This document shows, in pieces, positions 32,583 to 39,890 of a stretch of 47,450 bases of DNA (position 1 is the first letter of the stretch; each line of letters starts with the position of its first letter). The notes under the pieces are model-generated. The model had not been told where the DNA came from and made no database searches. It saw only the letters and a list, made by a program, of their open reading frames with translations. The position numbers were made by a program, and so were the translations under genes. The stretch covers positions 1-47,450 of IMG/VR virus record IMGVR_UViG_3300030329_002898; one strand, given 5' to 3'. The stretch is from a virus.

Positions 32583-32640
32583 GCCGCTCAGAATTAACTA
32601 ACACTAACCAAAGTTAATTATCAGGACTGGGCGGCTTTTT
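32583..32640 (+). terminator. Long double-stem hairpin terminator
   Basis: An outer stem GCCGCTCAG (32583-32591) with CTGGGCGGC (32627-32635), one G-U pair, is continued by a perfect inner stem AATTAACT (32592-32599) with AGTTAATT (32612-32619). TTTTT follows at 32636-32640. The outer GC stem directly before the T-run makes a good intrinsic terminator, and the inner stem makes it unusually long. Read-through, or a promoter further down, is needed for the genes after it. Confidence 0.75.
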
Positions 32641-32664
32641 AAATCATAGCAAAGGTATAGCGAG

Positions 32665-32829
32665 ATGTCACCAGAAGAAAAACTAAAAGAAGAAATAGAA
32701 AAGGCGATGAAAATTTTAAGCCAGATTACTTTGTCGTCTGATTATGGCTGCCAAGATCAAAGCAGCGGTTTTTATTTTCGAGACATAGCGTTTGAGGCCG
32801 AAAAAGTCCTTAAGGAGGCGCTAAAATGA
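32665..32829 (+). CDS. Small helical early protein (54 aa)
   Basis: ATG at 32665, stop TGA at 32827-32829, overlapping the next start. 54 residues, mostly charged helix (Glu-Glu-Lys-Leu-Lys-Glu-Glu-Ile-Glu-Lys-Ala-Met-Lys) with a central Tyr-Gly-Cys-Gln-Asp segment. First of a tight ATGA-coupled series of tiny genes. Not recognised. Confidence 0.6.
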   Translation: MSPEEKLKEEIEKAMKILSQITLSSDYGCQDQSSGFYFRDIAFEAEKVLKEALK

Positions 32830-32918
32830 AAAAAGATGAAATCTGGTTTTTTGGGCTGACAGTGGCCCTATTAAGCATGATCGCGTACATGATCATTATG
32901 CAGGGGACACAGCTATGA
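32826..32918 (+). CDS. 30-residue membrane peptide
   Basis: ATG at 32826 overlaps the previous stop as ATGA, and an AAGGAGG site stands at 32812-32818. The peptide has a charged N-terminus (Met-Lys-Lys-Asp-Glu) and one hydrophobic helix (Phe-Phe-Gly-Leu...Ile-Ile-Met). Strong translation signals argue that it is real. Perhaps a small membrane regulator; no family known to me. Confidence 0.55.
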   Translation: MKKDEIWFFGLTVALLSMIAYMIIMQGTQL

Positions 32919-33070
32919 CCCAAATAAGCAAAACTGGCCTAAAAAAATCACAGCTAGAAAAAGGCTTAAAAGAAGCTGAGACAAAAGCGGCTTATTGGAA
33001 AAAGAAAGCTTTAGCTTATAAGCAGGATTTAGAGATCGTACAGAATGCAAACCCATATGAGATGAGGTAA
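32915..33070 (+). CDS. Small basic helical protein (51 aa)
   Basis: Overlaps the previous stop as ATGA. 51 residues, mainly one long Lys/Ala/Glu-rich helix (Lys-Glu-Ala-Glu-Thr-Lys-Ala-Ala-Tyr-Trp-Lys-Lys-Lys). Ends in Asn-Pro-Tyr-Glu-Met-Arg. It may bind nucleic acid or pair with a neighbour as a coiled coil. Not recognised. Confidence 0.55.
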   Translation: MTQISKTGLKKSQLEKGLKEAETKAAYWKKKALAYKQDLEIVQNANPYEMR

Positions 33071-33072
33071 AA

Positions 33073-33357
33073 ATGAGCAAGACACACGGCGGCAAAGGCC
33101 AATACATGAATTTTAATATTAATAATTTTGTTAAAGTAAAGCTAACTGAACTTGGGATACATGAACTACAAAGACAGCACAATGAGTTATATAAACATTT
33201 TTCAAATATTGACATAGCACCATTCAAAATAAATAAAGATGAGGATGGTTATACTAAATTTCAGTTGCATGATTTAATTAGGTCATTGGGACATGTCCTG
33301 TACTTAACTGGGCCACTGCCTTTTGATATAAATATTAAAATTGAGGTCAAAGAATGA
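33073..33357 (+). CDS. Early hypothetical protein (94 aa)
   Basis: 94 residues, starting Ser-Lys-Thr-His-Gly-Gly-Lys-Gly, with Leu-Gly-Ile-His-Glu-Leu-Gln-Arg-Gln-His-Asn-Glu-Leu-Tyr-Lys and a middle Asp-Glu-Asp-Gly-Tyr-Thr-Lys-Phe-Gln. A GAGATGAGGTAAAA context gives a ribosome site. Its stop overlaps the next ATG. Phages often carry similar small early proteins of unknown role; no motif allows a call. Confidence 0.65.
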   Translation: MSKTHGGKGQYMNFNINNFVKVKLTELGIHELQRQHNELYKHFSNIDIAPFKINKDEDGYTKFQLHDLIRSLGHVLYLTGPLPFDINIKIEVKE

Positions 33358-33509
33358 GTGCAGGTAAAGGCTCAGGAGTAGCACAAGGCTACAGAACAAA
33401 GCAGTGGGAAAATACTAAGCTTTGGGAAAACCTGAAAAAGGGCAAGTCAGAGAAGGAGCTGAAAGCGGAACTGGCTAAAAGTGGAATTGAAATTTTAACA
33501 GGACAGTAA
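33354..33509 (+). CDS. Small basic protein (51 aa)
   Basis: ATGA overlap with the gene before. 51 residues, beginning Ser-Ala-Gly-Lys-Gly-Ser-Gly-Val-Ala and containing Lys-Gln-Trp-Glu-Asn-Thr-Lys-Leu-Trp-Glu-Asn-Leu. It ends with a Lys/Glu-rich helix. No family recognised. The Gly-rich, basic N-terminus resembles the start of the preceding gene product (Gly-Gly-Lys-Gly). Confidence 0.5.
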   Translation: MSAGKGSGVAQGYRTKQWENTKLWENLKKGKSEKELKAELAKSGIEILTGQ

Positions 33510-33513
33510 ATTT

Positions 33514-33672
33514 ATGTTTGTAGATGATAAAGACCGTGAGCGATTTTATAAAATCTTGGCATTTATTTTAGCTTTATTAATTATTCAAGGGGTTAATGAC
33601 CTTATAAGAGGATGCATTGTTATGGATAAGCTGGATAAGATCGAAGAACAACTAAAGGAGCAAGGCGAATGA
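33514..33672 (+). CDS. Small single-helix membrane protein (52 aa)
   Basis: ATG at 33514, TGA at 33670-33672. 52 residues: a charged start (Asp-Asp-Lys-Asp-Arg-Glu-Arg), a hydrophobic helix (about 13-26) and an amphipathic tail (Lys-Leu-Asp-Lys-Ile-Glu-Glu-Gln-Leu-Lys). The gene ends just before the consensus promoter at 33679. Probably a small inner-membrane protein of unknown function. Confidence 0.55.
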   Translation: MFVDDKDRERFYKILAFILALLIIQGVNDLIRGCIVMDKLDKIEEQLKEQGE

Positions 33673-33678
33673 GTGAGG

Positions 33679-33707
33679 TTGACAATAAGCGGAAAAGTTA
33701 GTATAGT
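33679..33707 (+). promoter_or_regulatory. Near-consensus sigma70 promoter for replication genes
   Basis: TTGACA (33679-33684, perfect consensus), a 17-base spacer and TATAGT (33702-33707) make the best-looking promoter in the window. Transcription would begin near 33714, right at the foot of a structured leader. It would drive the HTH_36 protein, sliding clamp, helicase-methyltransferase and primase-helicase genes. Confidence 0.8.
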
Positions 33708-33713
33708 GTAGCA

Positions 33714-33874
33714 TCTTTAAGCGGTGGCCCTGTTGGCCTAATTACCCAGCAGAGCGAGGTTTTCTTTCACTGTCCTCCGGCCACCAACGCTTAATCCTAA
33801 TCAGTGAAATAAAAGTGAAAGACAGAAGAAAATTCATAAAAAATATATCTGCCTTTCTCTATTTGGAGAAAAGA
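33714..33874 (+). promoter_or_regulatory. Structured leader RNA: three-way junction plus SD-masking hairpin
   Basis: P1 pairs 33717-33723 with 33888-94-type complement at 33788-33794 (TTAAGCG/CGCTTAA) and, across a CAA bulge, 33724-33729 with 33779-33784 (GTGGCC/GGCCAC). P2 is CTGTTGG (33730-33736) with CCAGCAG (33746-33752). P3 is GAGG (33756-33759) with CCTC (33774-33777), with a 14-base loop. The loop stretch TCTTTCACT (33763-33771) is complementary to AGTGAAAGA (33814-33822), and TTTCACTG (33765-33772) to CAGTGAAA (33802-33809). A further hairpin TTTCTC/GAGAAA (33854-33859 with 33866-33871) covers the GGAG ribosome site of the next gene. It matches no RNA family that I know and is probably a translational switch. 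All pairings were found by eye. Confidence 0.65.
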
Positions 33875-34483
33875 ATGTCATTCAAATTAATGGCTCAAGC
33901 GATGGACATAAAAACAGGTTCATCGACTACTAAATTAGTTCTGTTAAAGCTTTGTGATAATGCCAATGATCAAGGTATATGCTGGCCTTCACAAGATACT
34001 ATTGCAGAGCAATGTGAGATTTCTAAAAGAACGGTTGTATCTACAATTAAGAAGCTGGAAGAAATGGGTATTATTGCCATAGAAAAAAAGTGTAAAAACG
34101 GCAACAAATATCTGATAAATCTTAAAAGTGAAAAAATTGCACCTTTAGAAACAGAAGTGCAAAATCTGCACTCTAAAAGTGAAAATTCTGCACTTTTCAT
34201 AAGAACCTATAAAGAACCTACCAAGAAAAAATATATTAAAAAAGATTTGCCTGAAAGAGAAAAAGACTTTGAGCAATTAGTAAAAGAAACTTGGCAAGAT
34301 ATGGGAGGGGAATCATTCCTGCCAATACTAGAGGCACAAAAATTCTTTTTATACTGGTCTGAGTCAAACGGAAAAAAACTATTGTTTGAAAGGCAACAAA
34401 CTTTCGACATCCGAAAAAGATTCAAGAGATGGCAACTAAATAATTTTAACCAATCAAAGCCGCAAGGCAGAAACAACGCATAA
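33875..34483 (+). CDS. HTH_36-type replication-associated DNA-binding protein
   Basis: The ATG at 33875 has GGAG six bases upstream and gives 202 residues; a GTG at 33815 is in frame but lies inside the leader structure and lacks a site. The N-terminal 70 residues fit the HTH_36 pattern (Thr-Lys-Leu-Val-Leu-Leu-Lys-Leu-Cys-Asp-Asn-Ala-Asn-Asp, Cys-Trp-Pro-Ser-Gln-Asp-Thr-Ile-Ala, Ser-Lys-Arg-Thr-Val). The remainder is helical with Phe-Phe-Leu-Tyr-Trp-Ser-Glu-Ser-Asn-Gly-Lys. In phages such proteins lie before replication genes and act as replisome organisers or initiators. It is the first gene behind the consensus promoter. Confidence 0.8.
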   Translation: MSFKLMAQAMDIKTGSSTTKLVLLKLCDNANDQGICWPSQDTIAEQCEISKRTVVSTIKKLEEMGIIAIEKKCKNGNKYLINLKSEKIAPLETEVQNLHSKSENSALFIRTYKEPTKKKYIKKDLPEREKDFEQLVKETWQDMGGESFLPILEAQKFFLYWSESNGKKLLFERQQTFDIRKRFKRWQLNNFNQSKPQGRNNA

Positions 34484-34503
34484 AAAAGGAAAGGTAGCAC
34501 GAA

Positions 34504-35565
34504 ATGAAAGTAAACAGCAAACAACTATTAGCGGCACTCAAAAAGCTAAGTGGAGCTATCAATAATCCATCAGTCCCAGTACTGGCTAATGTCAGAATTA
34601 TAACAGGATTAGATCAAGTTAATTTAATTGGCACTAACCTAAATCAAACTATCAAGGTAATTTTGCCATGTGAAGTTAAGACTCAGATTGACACCACAAT
34701 CAATTTTAAGCGCCTCACGGCCATTTGTTCACAGTTGGCGGATGATTATATACAAATGTCAATTAAGGACGACACAGCGGCTTTAAAATGTGGCAAATCT
34801 AAATTTAAACTCGCTTGTATTAACTCCGATCAATGGCCGATTGATAATTTAGATGGCGACTATAAAGAGATAACTTTGGATTATAAGACATTCAGAGATC
34901 AAGTAAACCAAGTATTTTACTCAGCCTCAAAAGATGAATCAAGACCGGTTTTAAATGGTATTTTATTTGAGGTCAAAGAACGCGATTTTAATACAGTCGC
35001 TACTGATGGTAAAAGGCTGGCTATATCTTCAGTATATGGAATGCAGCAAGAAGATTTAAACCTATCCTTTATTTGCCCGGTGAATGTATTAATAGATATA
35101 ACTAGGCATGCATCAGACTACATAAACTTAAAGATTTATGATTCTAAATTATCGGTTAAGTCAGGCAATTATGAAGTGACAACAAAGTTAATTGAGGGTA
35201 ATTATCCAAATTATTCTCAGATTATTCCTGGAAAATTTACAGGTAAATTGCACATCAACAGAGTCGCGTTATTAGATGCCGTTCAACGTGTGGCATTAAT
35301 ATTAGACAATATAAACGAAGGTATAAAACTCGTATTTGCCGGTAATGAATTACACGTAACAGCTCAAACACATGATAGCGCGCAAGAGACTATTTTAATT
35401 GAGAGTGATACAAATGCGGAGTTTAGTTTCAATCCTGCATTTTTAGTAGATGTACTAAAGAACTTAGATTCAGATCATGTAATGCTAAATTACACTGACA
35501 GCATATCACCTACGCTAATCAGCGCATACAATCTAAAATATATTTTAATGCCAATGAGAGGGTAA
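34504..35565 (+). CDS. dnaN: DNA polymerase III beta sliding clamp (DnaN-like)
   Basis: 353 residues, full length for a bacterial beta clamp. Three repeated domains can be followed, with Ser-Val-Pro-Val-Leu-Ala-Asn-Val near residue 25, Ser-Arg-Pro-Val-Leu-Asn-Gly-Ile-Leu-Phe-Glu at about 152, Ala-Thr-Asp-Gly-Lys-Arg-Leu-Ala at about 168, Glu-Gly-Asn-Tyr-Pro-Asn-Tyr at about 233, and the closing Met-Pro-Met-Arg. The clamp is a dimeric ring that tethers polymerase and other proteins to DNA. No DNA polymerase is encoded here, so the clamp would serve a host enzyme or phage proteins. It lies three bases before a gene whose product ends in a clamp-binding motif. Confidence 0.93.
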   Translation: MKVNSKQLLAALKKLSGAINNPSVPVLANVRIITGLDQVNLIGTNLNQTIKVILPCEVKTQIDTTINFKRLTAICSQLADDYIQMSIKDDTAALKCGKSKFKLACINSDQWPIDNLDGDYKEITLDYKTFRDQVNQVFYSASKDESRPVLNGILFEVKERDFNTVATDGKRLAISSVYGMQQEDLNLSFICPVNVLIDITRHASDYINLKIYDSKLSVKSGNYEVTTKLIEGNYPNYSQIIPGKFTGKLHINRVALLDAVQRVALILDNINEGIKLVFAGNELHVTAQTHDSAQETILIESDTNAEFSFNPAFLVDVLKNLDSDHVMLNYTDSISPTLISAYNLKYILMPMRG

Positions 35566-35567
35566 TC

Positions 35568-37760
35568 ATGGATTATCAGGAATTTATAGAGTCGAAAGCA
35601 AATACATTTATTAACTCAGGTTTTGATATTGATGATCGTGATTTAAATGAAAATTTATTCGACTTTCAAAAATATACGGTAAAGATTGCGCTTAAAAAGG
35701 GTAGGTTTGCCATATTTGCTGATTGTGGTTTAGGTAAGACTATTCAACAGTTGGAATGGGCTAATCAAGTAAATAAATATACCAACAAGCCAGTTCTTGT
35801 ATTGGCCCCATTAGCTGTTGTTCAACAAACTATTAATGAAGGTCAGTCTTTTGGTATTGGTGTTCATCCACTAGGTTATGATAGCCCTATAGAAATATCT
35901 AACTATGATCAATTAGATAATATTGACTGTAGTAAATATTCTGGTGTTGTTTTAGATGAAAGTAGCATTCTAAAAGGAAAGGACTCTAAGACAAAAAATA
36001 AGTTATTTAAGTATTTTAAAGACACTCCATATAAATTATGCTGTACTGCTACACCATCTCCTAATGATCATACTGAATTAGGTAATCATGCGGAGTTTCT
36101 GGGAATTATGAAATACCTCGAAATGCTTGCTATGTACTTTGTTCATGATGGTGGAGAAACATCAAAATGGAGACTAAGGAAGCATGCTCAAGATGACTTC
36201 TGGAAGTTCGTATGTACATGGTCTATTTCTATAGATAACCCCAAAACATTAGGTTTCTGTGGTCAAAATTATCAGCTCCCAGAGATTAATTATATTGAGC
36301 ACATTATAGAAACAAATAAGGATGATGGATTATTATTTAGAGATGGCATAGTTTCAGCTACTGATCTTCATAAAGATCTGCGATTAACAATGGATTTAAG
36401 AGTATCTAAAGTTGCTGATATAGTAAATAACTCAGATGATCAGTGGATTATTTGGGGACTTCAAAATGCAGAGACTGATAAACTTAAAAAAGTAATTAAT
36501 AATTCCGTTAATGTGCAAGGATCAGATAAACCTGAAATAAAAGCTAAAAACTTAAATGGCTTCGCTGATAATGAATTTCAAAATCTGATTACCAAAACAA
36601 GCATCGCCAGTTTTGGTATGAATTACCAGAATTGTCATAATATGATATTTTGCTCTTATGATTTTAAATTTGAGGCATTTTACCAAGCTGTTAGGAGATG
36701 TTATAGATTTGGACAATCAAATAATGTTAATGTACATATTATAATCCCTGATACTCAATCTAATGTCAGGAAATCAATACTAGAAAAAGAGCAGAAGCAT
36801 AAAGAAATGATAAATCATATGTCTATGTATTCTGCTGATGCTGACTATTCAATAACTAAAAACCAAAAACCAATATCTAAAGAAATTAAAAAGGATGACT
36901 ACTGGATTATGAATGGCGACTGTGTACAAGAAATAAAAAATATTGAAGATGAAAGCGTTCATTTAACTGTGTTTTCTCCGCCATTTGCGGAATTATATGT
37001 TTATTCAGATAAATCAGAGGATATGGGTAACGTATCAAGTTATGATCAGTTTTGTGACCATTTTAAATATTTATTACCTGAATTAAATAGGATTATGAAA
37101 TCAGGTAGAATTGCAGCTATGCACTGTATGGATGTACCACTACAAAAAGGTAAAGATGGAGTTATTGGTCTTCGTGACTTCTCAGGCATGCTTGTTCAGA
37201 TGATGGCAGAAAATGGATTTATATATCATGCTAGAACAACAATATGGAAAAATCCAGTAACTGAAATGCAGAGGACTAAAGCACTTGGACTGCTGCATAA
37301 GCAGATTAAAAAAGACAGCTCCATGAGTCGTGTTGGAATTCCTGATTATATTTTATTCTTCAGAAAAGAAGGGGAAAATATAGAGCCAATTACTCATCAG
37401 GTTGATGATCCATCTAAGCCAGATTATTTGCCAGTAGATCTATGGCAGAAATATGCTAGTCCAGTTTGGTATGATATTGATTATTCAAGGACTCTTAATT
37501 ACAGATCAGGAAGGGATGATAATGACGAAAAGCATATATGCCCACTCCAATTAGATACAATTAATAGAATACTTCACCTATACTCAAATGAAGGTGATAC
37601 AGTTTTTACCCCATTTATGGGTATTGGATCTGAAGTATATGAAAGTATAAAGCAGAATAGGAAAGCTATCGGTATAGAGCTAAAACCTTCATATTTCAAT
37701 TTGGCATCAAATAATATTGAAACTGCTGTAAAAGAATCAAACCAACTAACATTATTCTAA
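35568..37760 (+). CDS. SNF2/DEAD-type helicase fused to beta-class DNA methyltransferase, with C-terminal clamp-binding motif
   Basis: 730 residues. The helicase part (about 25-425) has Walker A Gly54-Leu-Gly-Lys-Thr58, Asp130-Glu-Ser-Ser for motif II, Thr-Ala-Thr-Pro (160-163) for motif III, and Gln373-Ala-Val-Arg-Arg-Cys-Tyr-Arg-Phe-Gly-Gln383 for motif VI. The methyltransferase part (445-720) has motif IV Ser470-Pro-Pro-Phe and motif I Phe-Met-Gly-Ile-Gly (683-687). The IV-before-I order is beta class, which makes N6-methyladenine or N4-methylcytosine. The last five residues, Gln-Leu-Thr-Leu-Phe (726-730), match the beta-clamp-binding consensus. The gene follows the phage clamp by three bases. 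It could couple methylation to replication. No restriction subunit is seen. Confidence 0.9.
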   Translation: MDYQEFIESKANTFINSGFDIDDRDLNENLFDFQKYTVKIALKKGRFAIFADCGLGKTIQQLEWANQVNKYTNKPVLVLAPLAVVQQTINEGQSFGIGVHPLGYDSPIEISNYDQLDNIDCSKYSGVVLDESSILKGKDSKTKNKLFKYFKDTPYKLCCTATPSPNDHTELGNHAEFLGIMKYLEMLAMYFVHDGGETSKWRLRKHAQDDFWKFVCTWSISIDNPKTLGFCGQNYQLPEINYIEHIIETNKDDGLLFRDGIVSATDLHKDLRLTMDLRVSKVADIVNNSDDQWIIWGLQNAETDKLKKVINNSVNVQGSDKPEIKAKNLNGFADNEFQNLITKTSIASFGMNYQNCHNMIFCSYDFKFEAFYQAVRRCYRFGQSNNVNVHIIIPDTQSNVRKSILEKEQKHKEMINHMSMYSADADYSITKNQKPISKEIKKDDYWIMNGDCVQEIKNIEDESVHLTVFSPPFAELYVYSDKSEDMGNVSSYDQFCDHFKYLLPELNRIMKSGRIAAMHCMDVPLQKGKDGVIGLRDFSGMLVQMMAENGFIYHARTTIWKNPVTEMQRTKALGLLHKQIKKDSSMSRVGIPDYILFFRKEGENIEPITHQVDDPSKPDYLPVDLWQKYASPVWYDIDYSRTLNYRSGRDDNDEKHICPLQLDTINRILHLYSNEGDTVFTPFMGIGSEVYESIKQNRKAIGIELKPSYFNLASNNIETAVKESNQLTLF

Positions 37761-38024
37761 ATGCAATCCAAAAAACAGAGCTTTAAAGAGTCTGTTGTTA
37801 ATGTGGCCGTGGGTTATGCTGTCGCATTAATTAGCCAGTTGATTGTATTTCCTATTGTTGGAGTACAATCAACATTTACTCAAAATATAAAAATCAGCCT
37901 TTATTTTACAATTATTTCTTTAATTCGTAGCTACCTAATAAGGCGATATTTTAACAAAAGTGAAAGCCATGGATTATCAAAGTTTAGGGATAGATATAAG
38001 ATCAAGCGGTCAACACAAAACTAA
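37761..38024 (+). CDS. Small inner-membrane protein (conserved phage type, 87 aa)
   Basis: The ATG follows the previous stop directly. 87 residues with two hydrophobic helices (about 14-33 and 45-60) and a Ser-Tyr-Leu-Ile-Arg-Arg-Tyr-Phe-Asn motif followed by a basic tail. I recall this Arg-Ser-Tyr-x-Ile-Arg-Arg arrangement from small membrane proteins found in many phages near replication genes, of unknown function. The last 56 bases overlap the primase-helicase. Confidence 0.72.
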   Translation: MQSKKQSFKESVVNVAVGYAVALISQLIVFPIVGVQSTFTQNIKISLYFTIISLIRSYLIRRYFNKSESHGLSKFRDRYKIKRSTQN

Positions 38025-39720
38025 ATGCCCCAATTGCCCCAAATTAGGAAAAAGATCAACAGAAAGTTTAAGCGTTGATCCTTCAAGAAATATTTTTAAC
38101 TGTCATAAATGCGGATGGAATAACGGCCATGTTACTCAATTAAATAATAACTATATTCCACAGCCGCCTAAGCCAAAAAAACAAGGTGAGTATAGGCCGA
38201 GTGAATTAAGAGATCTTAAACCCGCTGAATTAGCTTTTTTTGAAAATAGGTCAATAAGCGAAGGAACTTTATTCAAGGCAGGGGTTAGAGGATGTACGCG
38301 CTGGATGCCACAAGTAAAAGGCGAATGTGATGTACTGGCTTTTCAGTTCATTAAATCAAATAAGAGAGTTAATACCAAGTACAGAAATGCCAATAAAGAT
38401 ATGTCCCAAGATGCCAACGCCGAAAAGTGTTTTTATAACTATGAGGCATTAGAAAGAAAACCAGTGCGTATTTACATCACTGAGGGAGAAATAGACGCAC
38501 TGACATTAATGGAAGTTAATTTTAAAGATGTTGTCAGCGTACCAGATGGAGCGCCAAACCCAACAGCTAACAATCTTGATAATAAGTTTTCATACTTTAC
38601 TGAAGAGGCTATGGCGCTATTTGATGAGATTCAAGAAATTGTACTTGTTACAGATAATGACGAGAATGGTCGATTTTTAGAATCAGAGCTTAGGCGGCGC
38701 TTAGGTATAGATAAATGTTTGTTTATTCAATATCCTGAAGGATGCAAAGATATAAACGATGTATTGGTTAAAGAAGGGCCGGAAGCTGTAGAAGATGTTT
38801 TGGAAAATGCAAAGCATTATCCTGTAGACGGTTTACATACATTCGCTGATTATAAGCCTCAGATAATTGATATGTTCAATGGTGTTCAAGAGAATTATTG
38901 GACTACTGGCTATCCTCATTTTGATAAGCATCTTAAAATCAAAACAGGTCAATTAAACATTGTAACTGGTACACCTGGCAGTGGTAAATCAGAGCTTATT
39001 GATGATGTAATGATAAATACTATCATGAAAGATGGTGCAAAATGGGCTGTATTCAGTCCTGAGAATTACCCGCCAAAGGTTTACTTTAGAAAGCTGGCAG
39101 AGAAATACGAGAATAAGAATTTTAATGAGTTCACAGAGGCAACGTTAAATAATTCAATAAATGAGCTTAGCAATAATATTCATCTAATTGTTGATAACGA
39201 TAAGGATGATGTGACTCTCGATTATTTATTTGAGAGAATAAGAACTCTTGTGTTTAGGCAGGGTATAAAAGGAGTAATAATAGACCCTTGGAATGAAATA
39301 AGCCACAATATAGGCTCACGTGAAGATCAGTATTTAGCTAAAGAGCTTCGAAAGATTAAGAGGTTTATCAGGAAATATGATTTATCAATGTGGGTTATAG
39401 CGCACCCACGTAACCCCTCACGTGATAAAGATGGCAATTACAATAAAATAACAGCTTATGACATTGCCGGTGGTTATACATGGAACGCCAAAGCAGACAA
39501 TATTTTTTCAGTTTGGAGAGATCGCCAGGATAAAAAAAAGCCTGTTGAGGTGGATATACTCAAGATAAAGTATAAGACCGATGGTGAACTAGGGACGTGT
39601 AAGTTTTGGTATCAATATTCAACCGGTAAGTTTCAGAGCTGCGGAAGTTCTTTAGATGATCCAACAGACGTAGAGGACAAGGGCGGAGCAACAGTTAATG
39701 GACAATGGAGCGAGATATGA
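37969..39720 (+). CDS. Primase-helicase (T7 gp4-like: zinc finger, TOPRIM, DnaB-type helicase)
   Basis: 583 residues from ATG 37969; a GTG at 37960 would add three residues. The zinc-binding primase head has C20/C23 and C45/C48. The TOPRIM domain carries Glu172-Gly-Glu174-Ile-Asp and Thr-Asp229-Asn-Asp-Glu-Asn-Gly. The helicase core has Walker A Gly334-Thr-Pro-Gly-Ser-Gly-Lys-Ser341 and a Walker B Gly-Val-Ile-Ile-Asp-Pro-Trp-Asn. It opens DNA and makes RNA primers at the phage fork. The start overlaps the membrane-protein gene by 56 bp, and the stop overlaps the next ATG. Confidence 0.93.
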   Translation: MDYQSLGIDIRSSGQHKTKCPNCPKLGKRSTESLSVDPSRNIFNCHKCGWNNGHVTQLNNNYIPQPPKPKKQGEYRPSELRDLKPAELAFFENRSISEGTLFKAGVRGCTRWMPQVKGECDVLAFQFIKSNKRVNTKYRNANKDMSQDANAEKCFYNYEALERKPVRIYITEGEIDALTLMEVNFKDVVSVPDGAPNPTANNLDNKFSYFTEEAMALFDEIQEIVLVTDNDENGRFLESELRRRLGIDKCLFIQYPEGCKDINDVLVKEGPEAVEDVLENAKHYPVDGLHTFADYKPQIIDMFNGVQENYWTTGYPHFDKHLKIKTGQLNIVTGTPGSGKSELIDDVMINTIMKDGAKWAVFSPENYPPKVYFRKLAEKYENKNFNEFTEATLNNSINELSNNIHLIVDNDKDDVTLDYLFERIRTLVFRQGIKGVIIDPWNEISHNIGSREDQYLAKELRKIKRFIRKYDLSMWVIAHPRNPSRDKDGNYNKITAYDIAGGYTWNAKADNIFSVWRDRQDKKKPVEVDILKIKYKTDGELGTCKFWYQYSTGKFQSCGSSLDDPTDVEDKGGATVNGQWSEI

Positions 39721-39890
39721 TTCTATATTGCGTATTAGTAACCACAAAGCAGAATAATCCTTTTGTCGAAGTAGTCACAGATAAAAAGCCAGTAGCGGAG
39801 CTGTACCAAAAAATTAACCTAGATAAAGGTTTATTTTCCGTAGTAGTAGAGAAAGAATTAAACAGATTGCCGGAGAACGTAAGAGGATGA
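39717..39890 (+). CDS. Small hypothetical protein (57 aa)
   Basis: ATGA overlap with the primase-helicase stop. 57 residues: Met-Ile-Leu-Tyr-Cys-Val-Leu-Val-Thr-Thr-Lys, then Asn-Pro-Phe-Val-Glu-Val-Val, a small beta-alpha-beta layout. Codons for an earlier in-frame ATG (39705) lie within the primase gene. Coupled to its neighbours at both ends (ATGAG at 39887). Function unknown. Confidence 0.6.
   Translation: MILYCVLVTTKQNNPFVEVVTDKKPVAELYQKINLDKGLFSVVVEKELNRLPENVRG

Noticed and set aside
33714-33800. tRNA or tmRNA in the structured leader
   Set aside because: There is no 7-bp acceptor stem with D-, anticodon- and T-arm spacing and no T-loop consensus; helices and loops have the wrong lengths.
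33815-33874. GTG at 33815 as start of the HTH_36 gene
   Set aside because: No ribosome site precedes it and it lies in sequence able to pair with the leader loop. ATG at 33875 has GGAG at proper spacing and matches the usual family start.
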